A DNA stretch of 64,000 bases from Lasiosphaeria ovina (GCA_033439765.1 JAULSN010000017.1:186001-250000); one strand, 5' to 3'; numbered from the stretch's first letter, positions 19,500 through 30,680 are shown. Made by a program: numbers and translations. Notes: generated by a model from the sequence alone, not told the origin.

Positions 19500-20340
19500 T
19501 AGATTAGCGCGGCTCTCGTCCCAACGCGCCGGGTGGAGCTCTCCAAGTCTCCGCCACGCCTAGTACGTCATCTTGTGCGTGTCCATGACCGACTTGATCT
19601 CGGCGTACGTGATCTCCATGTTCGTGTTTTTCTTGATCGCCGTAGCGGCATGGGGCAAAAAAGTTCAATTGAACGTTGGTGAGAAGCCCCGCGGCGCGGC
19701 CTAGGGGGGCTGCAGGCGGTATGAGGGGGCCCAGACGTAGAGGGGGCAGCTCGAGGCAGCCTAGGTCTGGGGGCGAAAGTCCGGGCGGCGGCAGCATGGC
19801 CGATAGGGGGCGTGAACGTGGTACTGGCAGCAGCAGCATAGGGCTAGGGGGCGGTACGGGCGGCATGTGTATGGGCATGGGCTCATCCTCGGGCGGCGGC
19901 ATGAACAGCAGCAGGGGGCCCAGCTCCGGGTCGTCAACGATGTTGCCAATGGCCATTTCCTGCTGCGTTCTCTGTTAAAGTGCCTGTTGCTATGCCTGTG
20001 CCTGTTGTGCCTGTTGCTGTGCCTGTTGTGCCTGTTCCAGTGCCTGTTGCTGTGCCTGTGCCTGTTGTGCCTGTTGTGCCTGTTCCAGTGCCTGTTGCTG
20101 TGCCTGTGCCAGTTGTGCCTGTTGTGCCTGTTCCAGTGCCTGTGCCTGTCGTGCCTGTTCCTGTGCCTGTGCCTGTGCTACGGAGAGAGCTATGGCGGGC
20201 GATGATGGTGATGTCTCAGACAATGAAAGGTATATGACGGTGACGGTGGTGTCCAAGACAATGGAAGGTAAGGGACCATACGGAGGATAATGTCTGGAAC
20301 AATGAAAGGTAAATGACCACGACGAGGACGATGCCCAAAA
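19500..20340 (-). pseudogene. Myb/SANT-like family copy with a Gln/Ala repeat expansion
   Basis: The minus strand starts SETSPSSPAIALSVAQAQAQ and expands into about 60 residues of AQQ/AQA encoded by TGCCTGTTG-type repeats (19,978-20,175). It stops, and a new frame gives MAIGNIVDDPELGPLLLFMP, the same N-terminal block as MAISNFIDDPEPGPLLLFMP in the intact gene at 44.9 kb. Further on only the C-terminal half of the Myb-like domain survives (NMEITYAEIKSVMDTHKMTY, stop, AWRRLGELHPARWDESRA). Repeat growth, an internal deletion and nonsense codons have all hit this copy. Confidence 0.65.
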
Positions 20341-20747
20341 CATTTTGATGAAAAGTGCCTGAAAGGCAATATATTATCAGAGGTTTAGGCTCTGTAGGTG
20401 GAAGGATGAGGGTGCAAGTCGTGGAGAAAGATTTGTAGTGATCAAGGACTTTGATCAACGATTGTGATTCCTACAGTTATCATAGGCCTAAGCCTATGAT
20501 ACTGCTGGAAAGAGAAGATCAAGATGGTCAGAATGATATGTAGAATAAATGACTTGAAGGAGTTGTTGTGTTTTTATTAATGATATGAAGAAAAAGGTGT
20601 GTGGAAAAGAGGGAGGGAAGCTCCCTTTATATGTTCAAAAAGTCCACCCATATCTAAAGCTCCGTAATAATAAGCCCTATAGACCAGCTGTCTTTATTTT
20701 CCTTCGGCTATTAGAAAAAGTAAATTATTAGCATTTTTATAGCTAAG

Positions 20748-20936
20748 ATGATTCATTACATAGTACTGATGATTCATTACATAGTACTGATGATTCATTA
20801 TATAGCACTGATGATTCATTACATAGTACTGATGATTCATTACATAGTACTGATGATTCATTATAAAGCACTGATGATTCATTACATAGTACTGATGATT
20901 CATTATATAATACTGATGATTCATTATTATATAGCC
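20748..20936. repeat. 21-bp minisatellite, about nine units
   Basis: Unit GATGATTCATTACATAGTAC plus T, with variants TATATAGCACT and TATAAAGCACT. Because 21 is divisible by three, both strands stay open, which creates spurious repeat ORFs (MIHYIVL on one strand, MNHQYYV on the other). No regulatory or coding context is seen. The surrounding 20,350-21,100 is AT-rich with no gene. Confidence 0.9.
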
Positions 20937-21469
20937 GAGGTAAGGAGGTACGTAGCTATGTATCTTATTAAGGTTTTAAAATTAAGGTTAAGGTTTTGTT
21001 TATAGTGAGTTCACTTGCTATAACGGTTTTTTATTCTCAACCTTGCTTTTTCTTTATTTCTTACACAGTTTCTAATTAATATTCTGGTCACACAGCGGCC
21101 CTTATATGCTGTCAGGGCCTTATAATCGTAGGCTGCTTTATTAGCGCGTTGCGCGGGCTGAAAGGCAGGTCTCAGTTCCAGCCCAACCCACACCCAAATC
21201 TGCCTCAGTAGATTGGATTGCTGGTTAAGACGTTGGCGCCTCCAACCCGCAACTGCCAACCGCCAAGCCTTCTTCTATTGGCCCGATCGTGGTGACACCC
21301 ACTCCCAACCCCAAGATCTGCGTCCCTTACGTCGAGGCCGGTCTCCTTTCCCCTCAGTTGGTTCAGTTGTTGGTGCAAACGATTGGCGCTACCCATCTCC
21401 CTGACGTCGAAGCGTCAAAGGTAAGGCGGGCAGCTCGTATTCACTCGCTGGAGGAGTAACTGGGCTGGA

Positions 21470-21640
21470 ATTGCTAACTGCAACTAAAAATGGGGTGTGC
21501 AAGCAAGCAAGCAGTGAATAAGCCGCAACAGGGGCCTTGATCTGCACACCCCATTTTCGCAGGCAGTTGACTGGCACTGTAGAATTGTTTACGGCGGCTT
21601 GCTTGCACATCCCATTTTGGCAAGCAGTTGGCTGGGACTG
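21470..21640. repeat. Palindromic unit (AACTGCCTGCAAA ... GTGTGCA) cluster
   Basis: Sequences of the form TGCAAAAATGGGGTGTGCAA followed by a (GCAA)n spacer and then CTGCACACCCCATTTTCGCA form imperfect hairpins. The same arms recur at 23,905-24,070, 26,255-26,330 and 44,105-44,335, mostly near Myb/SANT-like gene copies. Confidence 0.6.
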
Positions 21641-21651
21641 GACTGGACTGG

Positions 21652-21836
21652 GCTGGCACTGGCACTGGCACTGGCACTGGCACTGGCACTGGCACTGGCA
21701 CTGGCACTGGCACTGGCACTGGCACTGGCACTGGCACTGGCACTGGCACTGGCACTGGCACTGGCACTGGCACTGGCACTGGCACTGGCACTGGCACTGG
21801 CACTGGCACTGGCACTGGCACTGGCACTGGCACTGG
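21652..21836. repeat. (CTGGCA)n, about 31 units
   Basis: A nearly perfect hexamer array in the 3' flank of the minus-strand Myb/SANT-like pseudogene. Shorter versions (CTGGCACTGGCACCGGCA) occur at 24,350 next to another family member. The long ORFs through it (Trp-His, Leu-Ala, Gly-Thr, Gln-Cys, Ser-Ala and Val-Pro dipeptides) are artefacts of the repeat. Confidence 0.95.
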
Positions 21837-21999
21837 TAACTACAACAGACACAGACACAGACCCGAATGAGTGACTCCCTCCTGCAGCAGACACAGACAC
21901 AGACCCGAATCAGCGACTTTGTTGCGACTGCAACAGACACAGACACGAATGGAAATAAACACGACATCACGTGGTCATCGTCCTCAGCTAGAGCTGATG

Positions 22000-22995
22000 C
22001 TGCTGCTACCCGAGCTGCTGCTGCTCTGCCGGCTGCGCGCGGGGCTCGCCTCGGCGCGGCGTCCCCACAGCTTGGCCGAAAATTCGAGCTACTGGAGCGA
22101 GCGGCCGCGGAACTGGGCCATCTCGCTGCGTCGCTGCGTCGCTGCGCACGGCAAGGGAAGAAGGGGCGGGTCGGTCAGCTGCTGACACGGAGACCAAAAG
22201 ACGGGAGAATGCAATGCAATGCAACGCAACGCAATGCAAGACTTACTGCCATCAGCGCGTCCCACCGGGCCGGCGTGAGCGTCCACTGCCGGAGGTCGCC
22301 GTCCCAGCCGGCCCCGGGAACGGTGCCCAGCTCCAGCTAGCGCTTGTACTTCCACCGCAGAGCCGCCGTGTGCGACCTGGCCTGCCGCCACCTGATGCGG
22401 ATGTTCGCCTCCAGCCTGACTTGGGCGCCGGTTCGGATGTACGCGGTCCTCTGGAAGCGGTCTGCGCCGTACCGCAGCCCGAGGTCGACGCAGAGGCACA
22501 TGCACCGCAGGATGAGCATCTTGATCGCGTCGGGCCAGGTCACAAGTCCGAGCGGCGGCGGCGGCGGCGGCAGCGGCGGCTCCGCGCCGGAGGGACCCAT
22601 GTCCAAGAAGAGAGCTAGGTCCGAGTCGCAGTGACCCATGTCCAGCAGGGGAGCTATGCCCGGGAGCTGGAGCTGGAGCTGGAGCTGGTCCGAGTCGGAG
22701 TGACCCATGCCCAGCAGGGGAGCTATGCCCGGGAGGAGAGCGCAACCGCCGCCGGCAGCAGCTGGGGCGTGATGATGGCCAGCAGCAGCAGCCGACTCCC
22801 ACGCCATGGGCTCGGGCATGCCGTCCAGCTGCACACTCGGCAGGGTCAGCAGGTGGGGGTCAGGGGGCGGCATGGACGCAAGGGGGGGGCGGCTCCGCGT
22901 CGTCAGCCAGGTAACTAATGGCCACCTGCGCCACCCTAATCAGGAATTGGTCGCGACTCATGATGACGGTGGTGATGATGATGTCTATAACAGCT
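22000..22995 (-). pseudogene. Myb/SANT-like family copy with frameshift and nonsense codons
   Basis: The N-terminus MSRDQFLIRVAQVAISYLAD leads into a C-run where the frame breaks; the continuing frame is MPPPDPHLLTLPSVQLDGMP. Two copies of a block around GIAPLLGMGHSDSD follow, then the domain VTWPDAIKMLILRCMCLCVD, LGLRYGADRFQRTAYIRTGA and WKYKR, a stop at about 22,339, then LELGTVPGAGWDGDLRQWTL and a GTAAGT donor. The second exon (EMAQFRGRSLQ, stop, LEF...) has another nonsense codon but keeps the Ser-rich tail. Three lesions: a homopolymer shift and two stops. The TATA region near 23,115 is also altered. Confidence 0.75.
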
Positions 22996-23635
22996 CTGAC
23001 GAATGACGATGAGGATGATGATGTCCAAGACAGTTTCGGTTGCAAAGACGGATATTGTGGGGGACGGTGTCCGGGACAATCAAAAACCTTGGTGCCACAT
23101 CAGCGGCTCTCCCCTATTAAACTGTCCAGGCCTCACATCCCCATCGCGGGCATCACATGCCTGGGCGCTCCATTAGCGTGTTGGTTGATGTTTGGTGCTA
23201 GTGCTGGTGCTTTTGGTGCTTGGACCGCGCGAGCTGAAAGGCAGGTCTCACTTGCAGCCCCACCCACCCTCAAATCCACCGCAGTTGATTAGTGAGTGGT
23301 TCTGCAAATGTTTGACGCCACCAAACCCCGTGATCTACACCGGCTGCAGCAACCTGAGGCCGGTCTGACTTCCCCGCCCTAAGATAAGTCTATCTGCCTC
23401 CGTTCGTGCGATTGAGATCGATAAGCCGCCGTCAAAGCGCAACAAGGCCTGGCCCTGGTATTCCCCGCCGGAGGAGCAACACAAACAACGGTATGCAGAA
23501 TGGGGGCAAAAGAGTGCTTGTATTAGGAAGAAGAAAGAAAGGTGGGCATAGCCTTGATACCGTAGCTATGAGCGGCATGCGGCTTACATTGCCTAGGCCG
23601 TAGGTGGTCTAGCGTATACGCTACCTGCGCCCACT

Positions 23636-23805
23636 TGTGGCTCAAATGCGGCTCAAATGCGGCTCAAATGCGGCTCAAATGCGGCTCAAGTGCGGCTCAA
23701 ATGCGGCTCAAGTGCGGCTCAAATGCGGCTCAAATGCGGCTCAAGTGCGGCTCAAATGCGGCTCAAATGCGGCTCAGATGCGGCTCAAATGCGGCTCAAA
23801 TGCGC
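23636..23805. repeat. 12-bp tandem repeat CTCAAATGCGGC, about 14 units
   Basis: Variants replace AAAT with AAGT or AGAT. Twelve bases keep all frames open, giving spurious MRLKCGSNAAQ-type ORFs. It directly follows a fragment of dispersed repeat E. Confidence 0.9.
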
Positions 23806-23904
23806 GACAGGGGCCTTAACAGCCATTTTTGCGCACGGACCCGCTTCCACGCCCCACCCACCCTTAAATCCACCTCAGTCGTTCGCACCTGCCTGCACTG
23901 CGAA

Positions 23905-24070
23905 AATGGGGTTTCCAAGCAAGTAAGCAACGTGAACAAGACAAGCCTGCACACATACCCCATTTTTACTGGCAGTTGACTGGGACTGGCAAAACTGCCT
24001 GCAACAATGGAGTGTACAAGTAAGCCGTGAACAAGCTTGCACACCCCATTATGTAGGAAATTGACTGGAA
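23905..24070. repeat. Palindromic units, second cluster
   Basis: Two imperfect hairpins (GAAAATGGGGTTTCCAAGCA ... ACACATACCCCATTTTTACT, and AACAATGGAGTGTACAAGTA ... TGCACACCCCATTATGTAGG), homologous to the 21.5, 26.3 and 44.1-44.3 kb clusters. Confidence 0.55.
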
Positions 24071-24554
24071 GTGCCTGAAGGGAGGGCAGCGACCTGGGGC
24101 CGGTCTCACTTCCCCGCTCCGCGCCCAGCCCCAAGTCAAGTCAAGTGCGACCGATAGTGCAAACGTTGACGCCACCACACCCCAACCTCCTCTGCCAACC
24201 TCCCCCCCGTTTACCTCCGTTGGTGCGACAGACAGTGCAACCGTTAGCGCCACCACGCCCCAACATCTACCTCGTTTGCCTCTGGCGGCCCTCCGGGGGC
24301 GCCTGCGGCGAGCTACTCGCTGCGCTCGAAAGGACTGGGACTACTGGCACTGGCACCGGCACTGGCCTGGTAACTACAATGGACACAGACACAGACACAG
24401 GCCCGAATGAGTGACTTTTTTACGTGCTGCAACAGATACCCGAATGAGTGACTCCCCACTGCAACAGACTGACTTTTTAACATGCTGCAGCAGACACCAA
24501 AGGATATAAACACGTCCTGCCTCCTTCGCGACATCACATGGTCGTCCATCGTCC

Positions 24555-25725
24555 TCATTTGGAGCTGCTGCTGCTACTCTTCCGGCGCTGGCGCAGCGGA
24601 AAAACGCGATATGGGCCGCCCCACAGCTTTTCCAAGAGGTCGGGCCACTGGAGCGTGCGGCCGCGGAACTGGCTCATTTCGCCATCTTCCTGCATCGTGC
24701 AAGGGAGGAAAGGGTTAGTCAGCTAGCCAGCCGAAACGTGACGTAGACAAGAGGGGAAAAATGCAGCGCGAGCTTACCGCGATCAACTCGTCCCACTCGG
24801 CCGGCCCGAGCGTCCACTGCTGCAGGCTGTCGTCCCAGACCACCCCTTTCGCCTCGCCAAGGTCCTCCCACACCCGGAACTTGCGCCGCTGGACCTTCAA
24901 GAGCCCCTTGACCTCCTCCTCCGTAATCTCCAGACCCGCGCGGCTCGAGACTGCCCGGACGGCCCTGCGGTATGCAAGCCTTCTGAACGAGGTCTTGGGC
25001 CGGAGACCGATGTCGACGCACTGGCACATGGTCTGGAGAATGATGCGCTTGACCTCGGCAGGCCATTTCCCGTGTGCGCACTGCGGCGGCGGCGGCGGCG
25101 GCGGCGGGTGCGGGTGCGGGTTGCAGGGGCCAGGTCTAATTTCGGTATGTGTGGGGGGGGAGGCGGAGGCGGAGGCGGCATCGCCAGCAGCTGGGAGGGG
25201 CGGCGGGCCGTGATGATGGCCGCCAGCAACCCACGTCCACGGCGGCGGGTAGGGGCCATGTTCAACCATGTGCGAGAGCGGGAGGGGGTGAACGCCAACA
25301 GCTGGGGGCGGGGGCGGGGGGGCATGATGATGATGATGATGACGATGGTGGCCGCCCGCAGCCGATCCAGGCCAAGACGGCCACACCACCGGCAAGGGCG
25401 AGGGCGAGTGCGAGGGCGAAGGCAGGCCGTTCTGCTGCAGCATCCCTTTCGGCAAAGGCAGCAGGCGGGGGGGGCCTGGGGGCGAGGGCGAGGGCGAGGG
25501 CGAGGGCAGGCCGTTCTGCTGCAGCATCCCTTTCGGCAAGGGCAGCAGGCGGGGGGGGCCTGGGGGCGGAGGCGGGGGCAGGACGTCCAGCTGCCGCATC
25601 CACGGCAAGGGCAGCAGGCGGGGGTGGCCTGGGGGCGGGGGCGGGGGCGGGGGCGGCATGAATACCGCAAGGTCGTCGTTGCTGATGGCCATCTGCGCCT
25701 TCACACGTGCTGTCGAGTGAGACAT
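24555..25725 (-). CDS. Myb/SANT-like DNA-binding-domain protein (intact copy A)
   Basis: Two exons: 25725-24778 and 24689-24555, with an 88-bp intron (GTAAGC...GATGCAG) in phase 0. The protein has a very Pro-rich N-terminus with tandem copies of a PPRLLPLPKGMLQQNGLPSP block and a His run (HHRHHHHHH). The domain is KWPAEVKRIILQTMCQCVDI, GLRPKTSFRRLAYRRAVRAV, VQRRKFRVWEDL, GVVWDDSLQQW and AEWDELIA, fitting the Myb/SANT-like family PF12776 (W...L......GxRP...F...A...I.......LK.KYR.W......GVxWD......W..L). Exon 2 adds EDGEMSQFRGRTLQWPDLLE and a basic Ser-rich tail. The start MSHSTARVKAQ was chosen because relatives begin with MS at the same place; an earlier in-frame Met exists at 25758. Likely nuclear; target unknown. 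Confidence 0.75.
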
Positions 25726-25869
25726 GATAGGTAGCGTGGGAGTTGTCGGGAAAGTCAATATGGAAGATTGTGTGAAAGAGGTGGGGGAGATTATGTGAAG
25801 GACGATATAGGGGATTATGCGAAAGATAAAATTCGAGATAGTCAGAAAATCTTGATGCCACGTTAGCGG

Positions 25870-25895
25870 CTCTTCTTATACACCGTCCAGGCATC
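25870..25895 (-). promoter_or_regulatory. TATA box of Myb/SANT-like copy A
   Basis: On the minus strand GTGTATAAGAAGAGCCGCTA lies about 150 bp upstream of the ATG. The same GTGTATAAGAAGAGCC occurs upstream of the copies at 44.76 kb and, slightly altered, at 56.5 kb, and alone at 19.44 kb. In each case CATGTGATG or TGTGAGG lies 15-40 bp further upstream. Confidence 0.65.
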
Positions 25896-26081
25896 ACATG
25901 TCTATGATTTTGGTGCTTGGACCGCGCGAGCTGAAAGGCAGGTCTCACTCTCGGGTCCACCCACCCCTCAGTCCGCCGCCGTTGGTTCGTCGTTGTGAAA
26001 ACGTTTGACGCCACCAAACCCCACCTCAGGATCACTTCCGCTCCGCACCCAAGTCTGTCTGCCTCTGCCTCTGCCTCTGCC

Positions 26082-26225
26082 CCAGTCCTTTCGAGCGTAG
26101 CGAGCAGCTCGGACGCAAAGGAAGGCAAAAAAGAAGAACAAAAAATGTATGTGTCTCTTTTTTGCCTCTGGCGGCCCTCCGGGGGCGCCTGCGGCGAGCT
26201 GCTCGCTGCGCTCGAAAGGACTGGA
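26082..26225. repeat. Inverted-repeat GC cassette, copy 1
   Basis: The left arm CCAGTCCTTTCGAGCGTAGC (with GAGCAGCTC following) is the reverse complement of the right arm ending CTCGCTGCGCTCGAAAGGAC. The right arm also carries the block CTGGCGGCCCTCCGGGGGCG, which recurs at 24.28, 39.05, 39.24, 61.96 and 63.08 kb. The structure could form a cruciform. Confidence 0.6.
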
Positions 26226-26499
26226 GCAGAGGCAGGGACTGGGACTGGCAACTGCCTGTAAAAATTGGATGTGCAAGCAAGCAAGCAAGCGAGCAAGCAA
26301 GGCGTGAACAGGCCTGCACACCCCCTGATGCCTGCCGATGCCACGGCGCATGCTGTCTAGCTGATATCGAGGACCGACGGCTGCAGCACTGGCGCGCTCA
26401 CTCGCCCGGACGGTTGTGCTTCCAGCATAGTGCCTGAGCGCAGGCCCCGTATTCCCCTCCCCGCTGGGGGAGCAACTAGACTAGACGGGTAATGCACTA

Positions 26500-27840
26500 G
26501 CTAGTTGGTACTAGCAGCTGCTTATAAAAATGGGCTGTGTAAGCCTTAAAGACGTTAATATATAAAGTGTTTTCGTTTCCGTTCCGCTATCCTATAGTCC
26601 TCCACCACCTCCTAATCTATATCTAGCTCGTCGGAGCGTTTGGTCAGATCTCGCTGGGAGCGGTCGGTGACGTATACGACTTGCCGTCAACAAAGCTCTT
26701 AGTCTTGCCCGCGCCGTCATGTACGTGAGCAGCCACCCCGTCGGGCAGCGAAACCGCGCCGCGCTCGTCTTCCTCTTGCTTATCTAGCTGTGGCTTCGCG
26801 TTCGCATTCGCGTTCGCGTGCTATTGCTCTTGATCGCCCGTCGCCGAACCTATTCACGATACCTTTATATATTTAGACGATGTCTTTATATATTTGGACG
26901 ATGCCTTTACGTATTTAGACGGTGCCTTCATATATTTAGACGATGCCTTTAATATATTTGAACGATGCCTCTGTGTATTCTCCTTTTCCTTACCAGCTTC
27001 CTTGGTAATAAATTTCCTCCTTCGCTTCCTTCTTGCCCTTGGGCGTGGTTTCGTCTTTCGTCTCCTCCTTGGCCAACACAGAATCCTCCTTGGGCAACAT
27101 AGAACCTTGTCCAGTGATGATGACGACCCGTCCGGCTATGATGGCACGCTGTTTAGCGGCTACGACTTCATCGTAGACACGCTCATCTGGGTCTTCGAAG
27201 TCGTAATAGTCGTCAGTTACATCAGCCGCGCCACAAATAGCTGGGATGCGGAGATCCCAGCTGGGCATCTCCTTGTGCGCTCGGAGGAGGAATGTTTGTC
27301 TAGTCCGGATGGCCACGCCACTAGCTCGGTGGGCCTATTTGTCGGCATTTAGTGAGTTGTCGCCCCAGCTCCCGCCCGTTACCCCAGCGTGAAGTAGGGA
27401 CTCTCGGATATCGGAGGGGACCATTTCAGGAAAAAGCGGCGTGGTCGTCTAGCTGAACTTTGCAGTAAGAGGGTCAATGACGGCGGCGCGGTTCGGTGGC
27501 CAAAGCTTAGTCTTTGTTAATTCCTTCGAAAATATGCTTCGAAGAAAAACCCGCTTCCCAAATTTCCTAGGTAGGAAGTAAGCTACTATTCAGGAATGGA
27601 AGGAAAGAAAGGAAGATTTACCTAGAAACCAAGTACGAATTACGTACGTGTGTATGTTAATATAGCTTCGCGAATCCTTTCCCGTAGTTGAACCTGATGC
27701 CCCCTCTTTAAATAAAGAAAAATACCTATATCCATGGGCTGAATGAAGTGTGAGGAATGCGGAGGTAAGAAGAGGATGAGGATATCAAATTATAGGTAGT
27801 ATTCGTAAAGATCGAGGTTATGATGCCCGGAAAAGCTATC
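26500..27840. other. Mostly non-coding stretch with one odd ORF
   Basis: AT-richer sequence. A 24-bp minisatellite (TTATATATTTAGACGATGCC type, five units) lies at 26,862-26,980. A minus ORF at 27,316-26,990 reads PSWDLRIPAICGAADVTDDY and YDFEDPDERVYDEVVAAKQR with a Lys/Glu tail. Its composition is protein-like, but I do not recognise it and it has no visible partner exons. The remainder shows no genes. Confidence 0.4.
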
Positions 27841-27845
27841 AAGGA

Positions 27846-28810
27846 TTAATCACCTATAGATTCGCTCTTCGGGAGGAATTCTACGGCGTTGTGGTCGGTG
27901 GGCTCGACTTCATCCGGGTTGATATCTGTAATGTAGAACTGCGGCCGGCTTCTTTTCTCATCGTAACCAAACCAGGCTTCAAAGTCAAGATCTCGCCAGT
28001 GGACCTCACAGTACCTTTTCCAGGACTGAATATTAAAGTGGCGAAGCCAGTCCATCGTGATCGGGGTATTACTAAAGCCTATATCGGATTGAGCGAACCG
28101 AATATCGTTATCGAGGTCCGGATTACCCTATTCTTCATCGGGGAACTACTCGAAAATATAGTAGGCCTGAATGGCCTCACCAGCTCCATTTGCGGTGCCA
28201 ACGAGGGTCATAGATTCCCGATTATATAGGTCGACGACTGTTTCCTAATAGAAAAAGGTGGTGAGCTTCTCAAACGCAGGCGTAGTAAGTAGAGGGGGGT
28301 TCTGGCTTACCGTCTTCTTTTTCCGATTTTTTTCCACGAGAATTTGGACCTTCCAGTTCAACATCGCCAACCTATAGCCCATTTCGTCTGCATTCCAACA
28401 CGACGACACTGTAATATTATATTTCTTCACAGCCGCCTCCAGCTTGCCGAAAAACTCATGAATATATTATATTTGTTACTCGGCTGACATTTCGCTTCGT
28501 ATCGACAGGTCGAAAAGTGGTTGGCTGAAACCACGAGTGGTCTGCCTTCCACCTAACATACTAGTGAAGATGAACACCTCTAGCTCTCCTCTGCAAGAGC
28601 ATGTGGTTCGCGGCTTCAACGATGAGGTCTTTCGCACATAGAGAGCCGGAATCTATGAGCCAGTACGCAAATGCTTCAAGGGCGGTATCCTCGGCGTCAG
28701 TCAGGACCCGCGGTCGGCCTCTGTTGCGGTACAACAACGCAGAAAGCGCGGTTTCAGCTATGGCCTTGAGATGTATTCTAATAGAGCTTTTCCCGCATTT
28801 GAATAGCTAG
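27846..28810 (-). pseudogene. Decayed pogo-type (DDE_1) transposase
   Basis: Minus-strand pieces run in the right order. PRVLTDAEDTALEAFAYWLI (CENP-B HTH) leads into DSGSLCAKDLIVEAANHMLL. SIRSEMSAE follows, then FFGKLEAAVKKYNITVSSCW, NADEMGYRLAML (the pogo D-E-x-GYRLG block carrying the first catalytic Asp), NRESMTLVGTANGAGEAIQA and FAQSDIGFSNTPITMDWLRH. After that the family sequence is lost: the LLILDGHGSH segment with the second Asp is replaced by YDEKRSRPQFYITDINPDEV and a stop. Several stops and shifts upstream. Dead, with its catalytic centre gone. Confidence 0.7.
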
Positions 28811-28814
28811 AGAA

Positions 28815-29322
28815 CACATCATGCCTCCACCTCCTTCGCTTGGTCCATCACCCCGCTCATCTTCTGACGCCGCCTCCTCCATGGCCATGTCGAAGAACGA
28901 ATCCGGATTGCTTTCGCATCCCACTCCTCCCACTCCTCCCGTATCATCATCATCATCCCAGATATCACCACCACCACCACCACCACCACCACCACTTCCT
29001 TCGCGCGCGCGCACACACCCGTCAGAGAGAGAACATTTGCCCACCACACTAATAGACACGACGCAAGGGCTGCCAGCCAGCCAGCGAGCCAGCCAGCGAG
29101 CCAGCCAGCTGTGATGGGAACACAAGACATCAGCCCCCCGCGACGACACAGGGGCAGCTGTGACACCGTCTTCGATTGGTCCATCATCTTCTGCCATTTC
29201 AGGGTGAATTGCTTTGGGAGGGTGTATCCCAGATATCATCATCACGACCTTTTTGAACAAGCTGATGTGTTCCTCCCACCGCTGGCTGCGTCGTCTGCAC
29301 GTTGGAATTGGGCAAATAGTGG

Positions 29323-29358
<36 letters not shown>

Positions 29359-29420
29359 ACGAGAGCTGCCCACTTCCCGCCTGTCGGAATGGGCACGTCG
29401 TCCTCGGCTCATGGCTCGTG
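28815..29420 (-). repeat. GPSEEGGG module copies near 29 kb
   Basis: The minus strand has GDIWDDDDDTGGVGGVGCES, NPDSFFDMAMEEAASEDERG, DGPSEGGGGMMCS, preceded by duplicated landmarks (TCCCATCACAGCTGGCTGGC, a (GGCTGGCT)n run, and a CAGCAG Ala run). Order and sequence match the 10-kb copy. A conserved DIWD...FFDMA.EEAA peptide across copies hints at a former exon, but there is no start codon or splice evidence. Confidence 0.45.
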
Positions 29421-29449
29421 GGCATCAATACTCGGCACCACGAATCGAT

Positions 29450-30015
29450 CCGAGTCGCTGCCGGGAAGGTATTCCTGGGAGTGGGATTCGATCCGATTCA
29501 CGAGCAGATATCATCAGCCAAGGACATCCAAGATCTCATCGATGGCCTTATCGATCTTGTCATGGCACACACTCATGCTCGTCGAGAAGTCCAGGACGGC
29601 GTCGCGGAGACGCACACAACCAAGGCAGAGAAGAATGTACGTTAGGAATTTTGTCCGACGTCTTTTCGATCAAAGACTGGGTTTGGGAAGTCCGAGATAA
29701 GCTGGGCAAGGAAAAGTCGAAGTTCACCCCCAGATGGACGAGCCCATAGAGGGTACTTGAGAAGATCACGCCCAGGGCATGGTTGGTGGAGAAAGTTCAG
29801 AAGCCAGGTCCCAAGAGAAGAGGAAATTGCACGTCGACGACATGAAGCCGTACGTCAAGCTTCCATTCTGGGGACGAGACCCAGGCGTCACCACATCATC
29901 ATCAGGCATCTCGGACATGGAGCTGCTCCGACAGGCACTGGAGTTAGCGCCGACCCCATTGCCTCCAGATCGCGAAGTCACGTTGTACGATGCAGAAGAG
30001 GAGGAACTGTGACGT
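29450..30015 (+). pseudogene. Tail of an LTR-retrotransposon integrase
   Basis: Plus frames read FSIKDWVWEVRDKLGKEKSK, FTPRWTSP, stop, RVLEKITPRAWLVEKVQKPG, then in another frame RKLHVDDMKPYVKLPFWGRD. The pattern (F..GD.VWV...KLG..KSKF.PRW.GPYRVL......W.V......K.HVDDMKPY) is the C-terminal DNA-binding part of LTR-retroelement integrases. It then continues as an acidic tail ending YDAEEEEL. At least one stop and two frame changes are present, and no RT or RNase H remains. Confidence 0.65.
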
Positions 30016-30299
30016 GACGGGAGTGCGTTCCCAGAGGCCGGCGGGAAAATGGCAAGGAGATCGACAGGAATATCGGCACCTCCAAGTTTAAGGGCATCAG
30101 GAAGGATCAGAAGGGGACAGGCGGTTGGGGGTTTGTTTCAGCGAGTCGTTGTTCCCCGGGATCCTGAGAACCCCGCCACCCACAGAACTAGTCATAGGGT
30201 TCGGGTTTACCGCGCACCTAGCATCGCACCCATCAGGGACTTCGTAGCTGCGGCCTTCAGCCCGTGGTTTTAGACTAGACAACCCATTCCATACCGCTT

Positions 30300-30680
30300 T
30301 CTTCAGAGCTGATGTGTGTGTGCCCATGGAGGAGGAGGCGGCGTTGGAAGGAGAAGACGACGATGGACCAAGCGAAGAAGGGGGAGGAGGTAGGAAGGAT
30401 GTGTTCCGCAGCAGCAGCTACTGCGTACGTCACGAGCTAATTAATGTGTGCGCGTGTGTGGCCATGGAGGCGGCAGCGGCGGCGGCGGCGGCGGCGGCGG
30501 CGGCAGAAGAAGACGAAGAAGACGATGATGGACCGAGCGAAGAAGGGGGAGGGGGAGGCATGGTGTATTCCCCAGCTGCTGGCGACGTCGCGGGCTGATG
30601 TGTTTCCCACAGCTGGCTGGCCGGCTGGCCTTGCGTCGTGGTGGGCAAATGGTCTCTCTCTGACGGGTGTGCGCGCGCGC
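30300..30680 (+). repeat. Two GPSEEGGG module copies in tandem
   Basis: Open plus frames read MEEEAALEGEDDDGPSEEGG and MEAAAAAAAAAAAAEEDEED, DDGPSEEGGGGGMVYSPAAG, DVAG and a stop. (GGC)n codes the Ala run. The 3' end runs into TGTGCGCGCGCGCGAAGGAA, the left boundary of a DUF7924-family unit. Confidence 0.5.

Noticed and set aside
20748..20936. CRISPR-like regular repeat array
   Set aside because: Units are contiguous 21-mers with no spacers, in a eukaryotic context; it is a minisatellite.
21652..21836. Long ORFs of Trp-His, Leu-Ala, Gly-Thr, Ser-Ala, Val-Pro and Gln-Cys dipeptides on both strands
   Set aside because: All arise from the (CTGGCA)n hexamer, which has no stop in any frame.
25072..25734. 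220-residue plus ORF opposite Myb/SANT-like copy A
   Set aside because: A shadow of the Pro-rich minus exon; the minus frame has homologs, promoter and splice sites.
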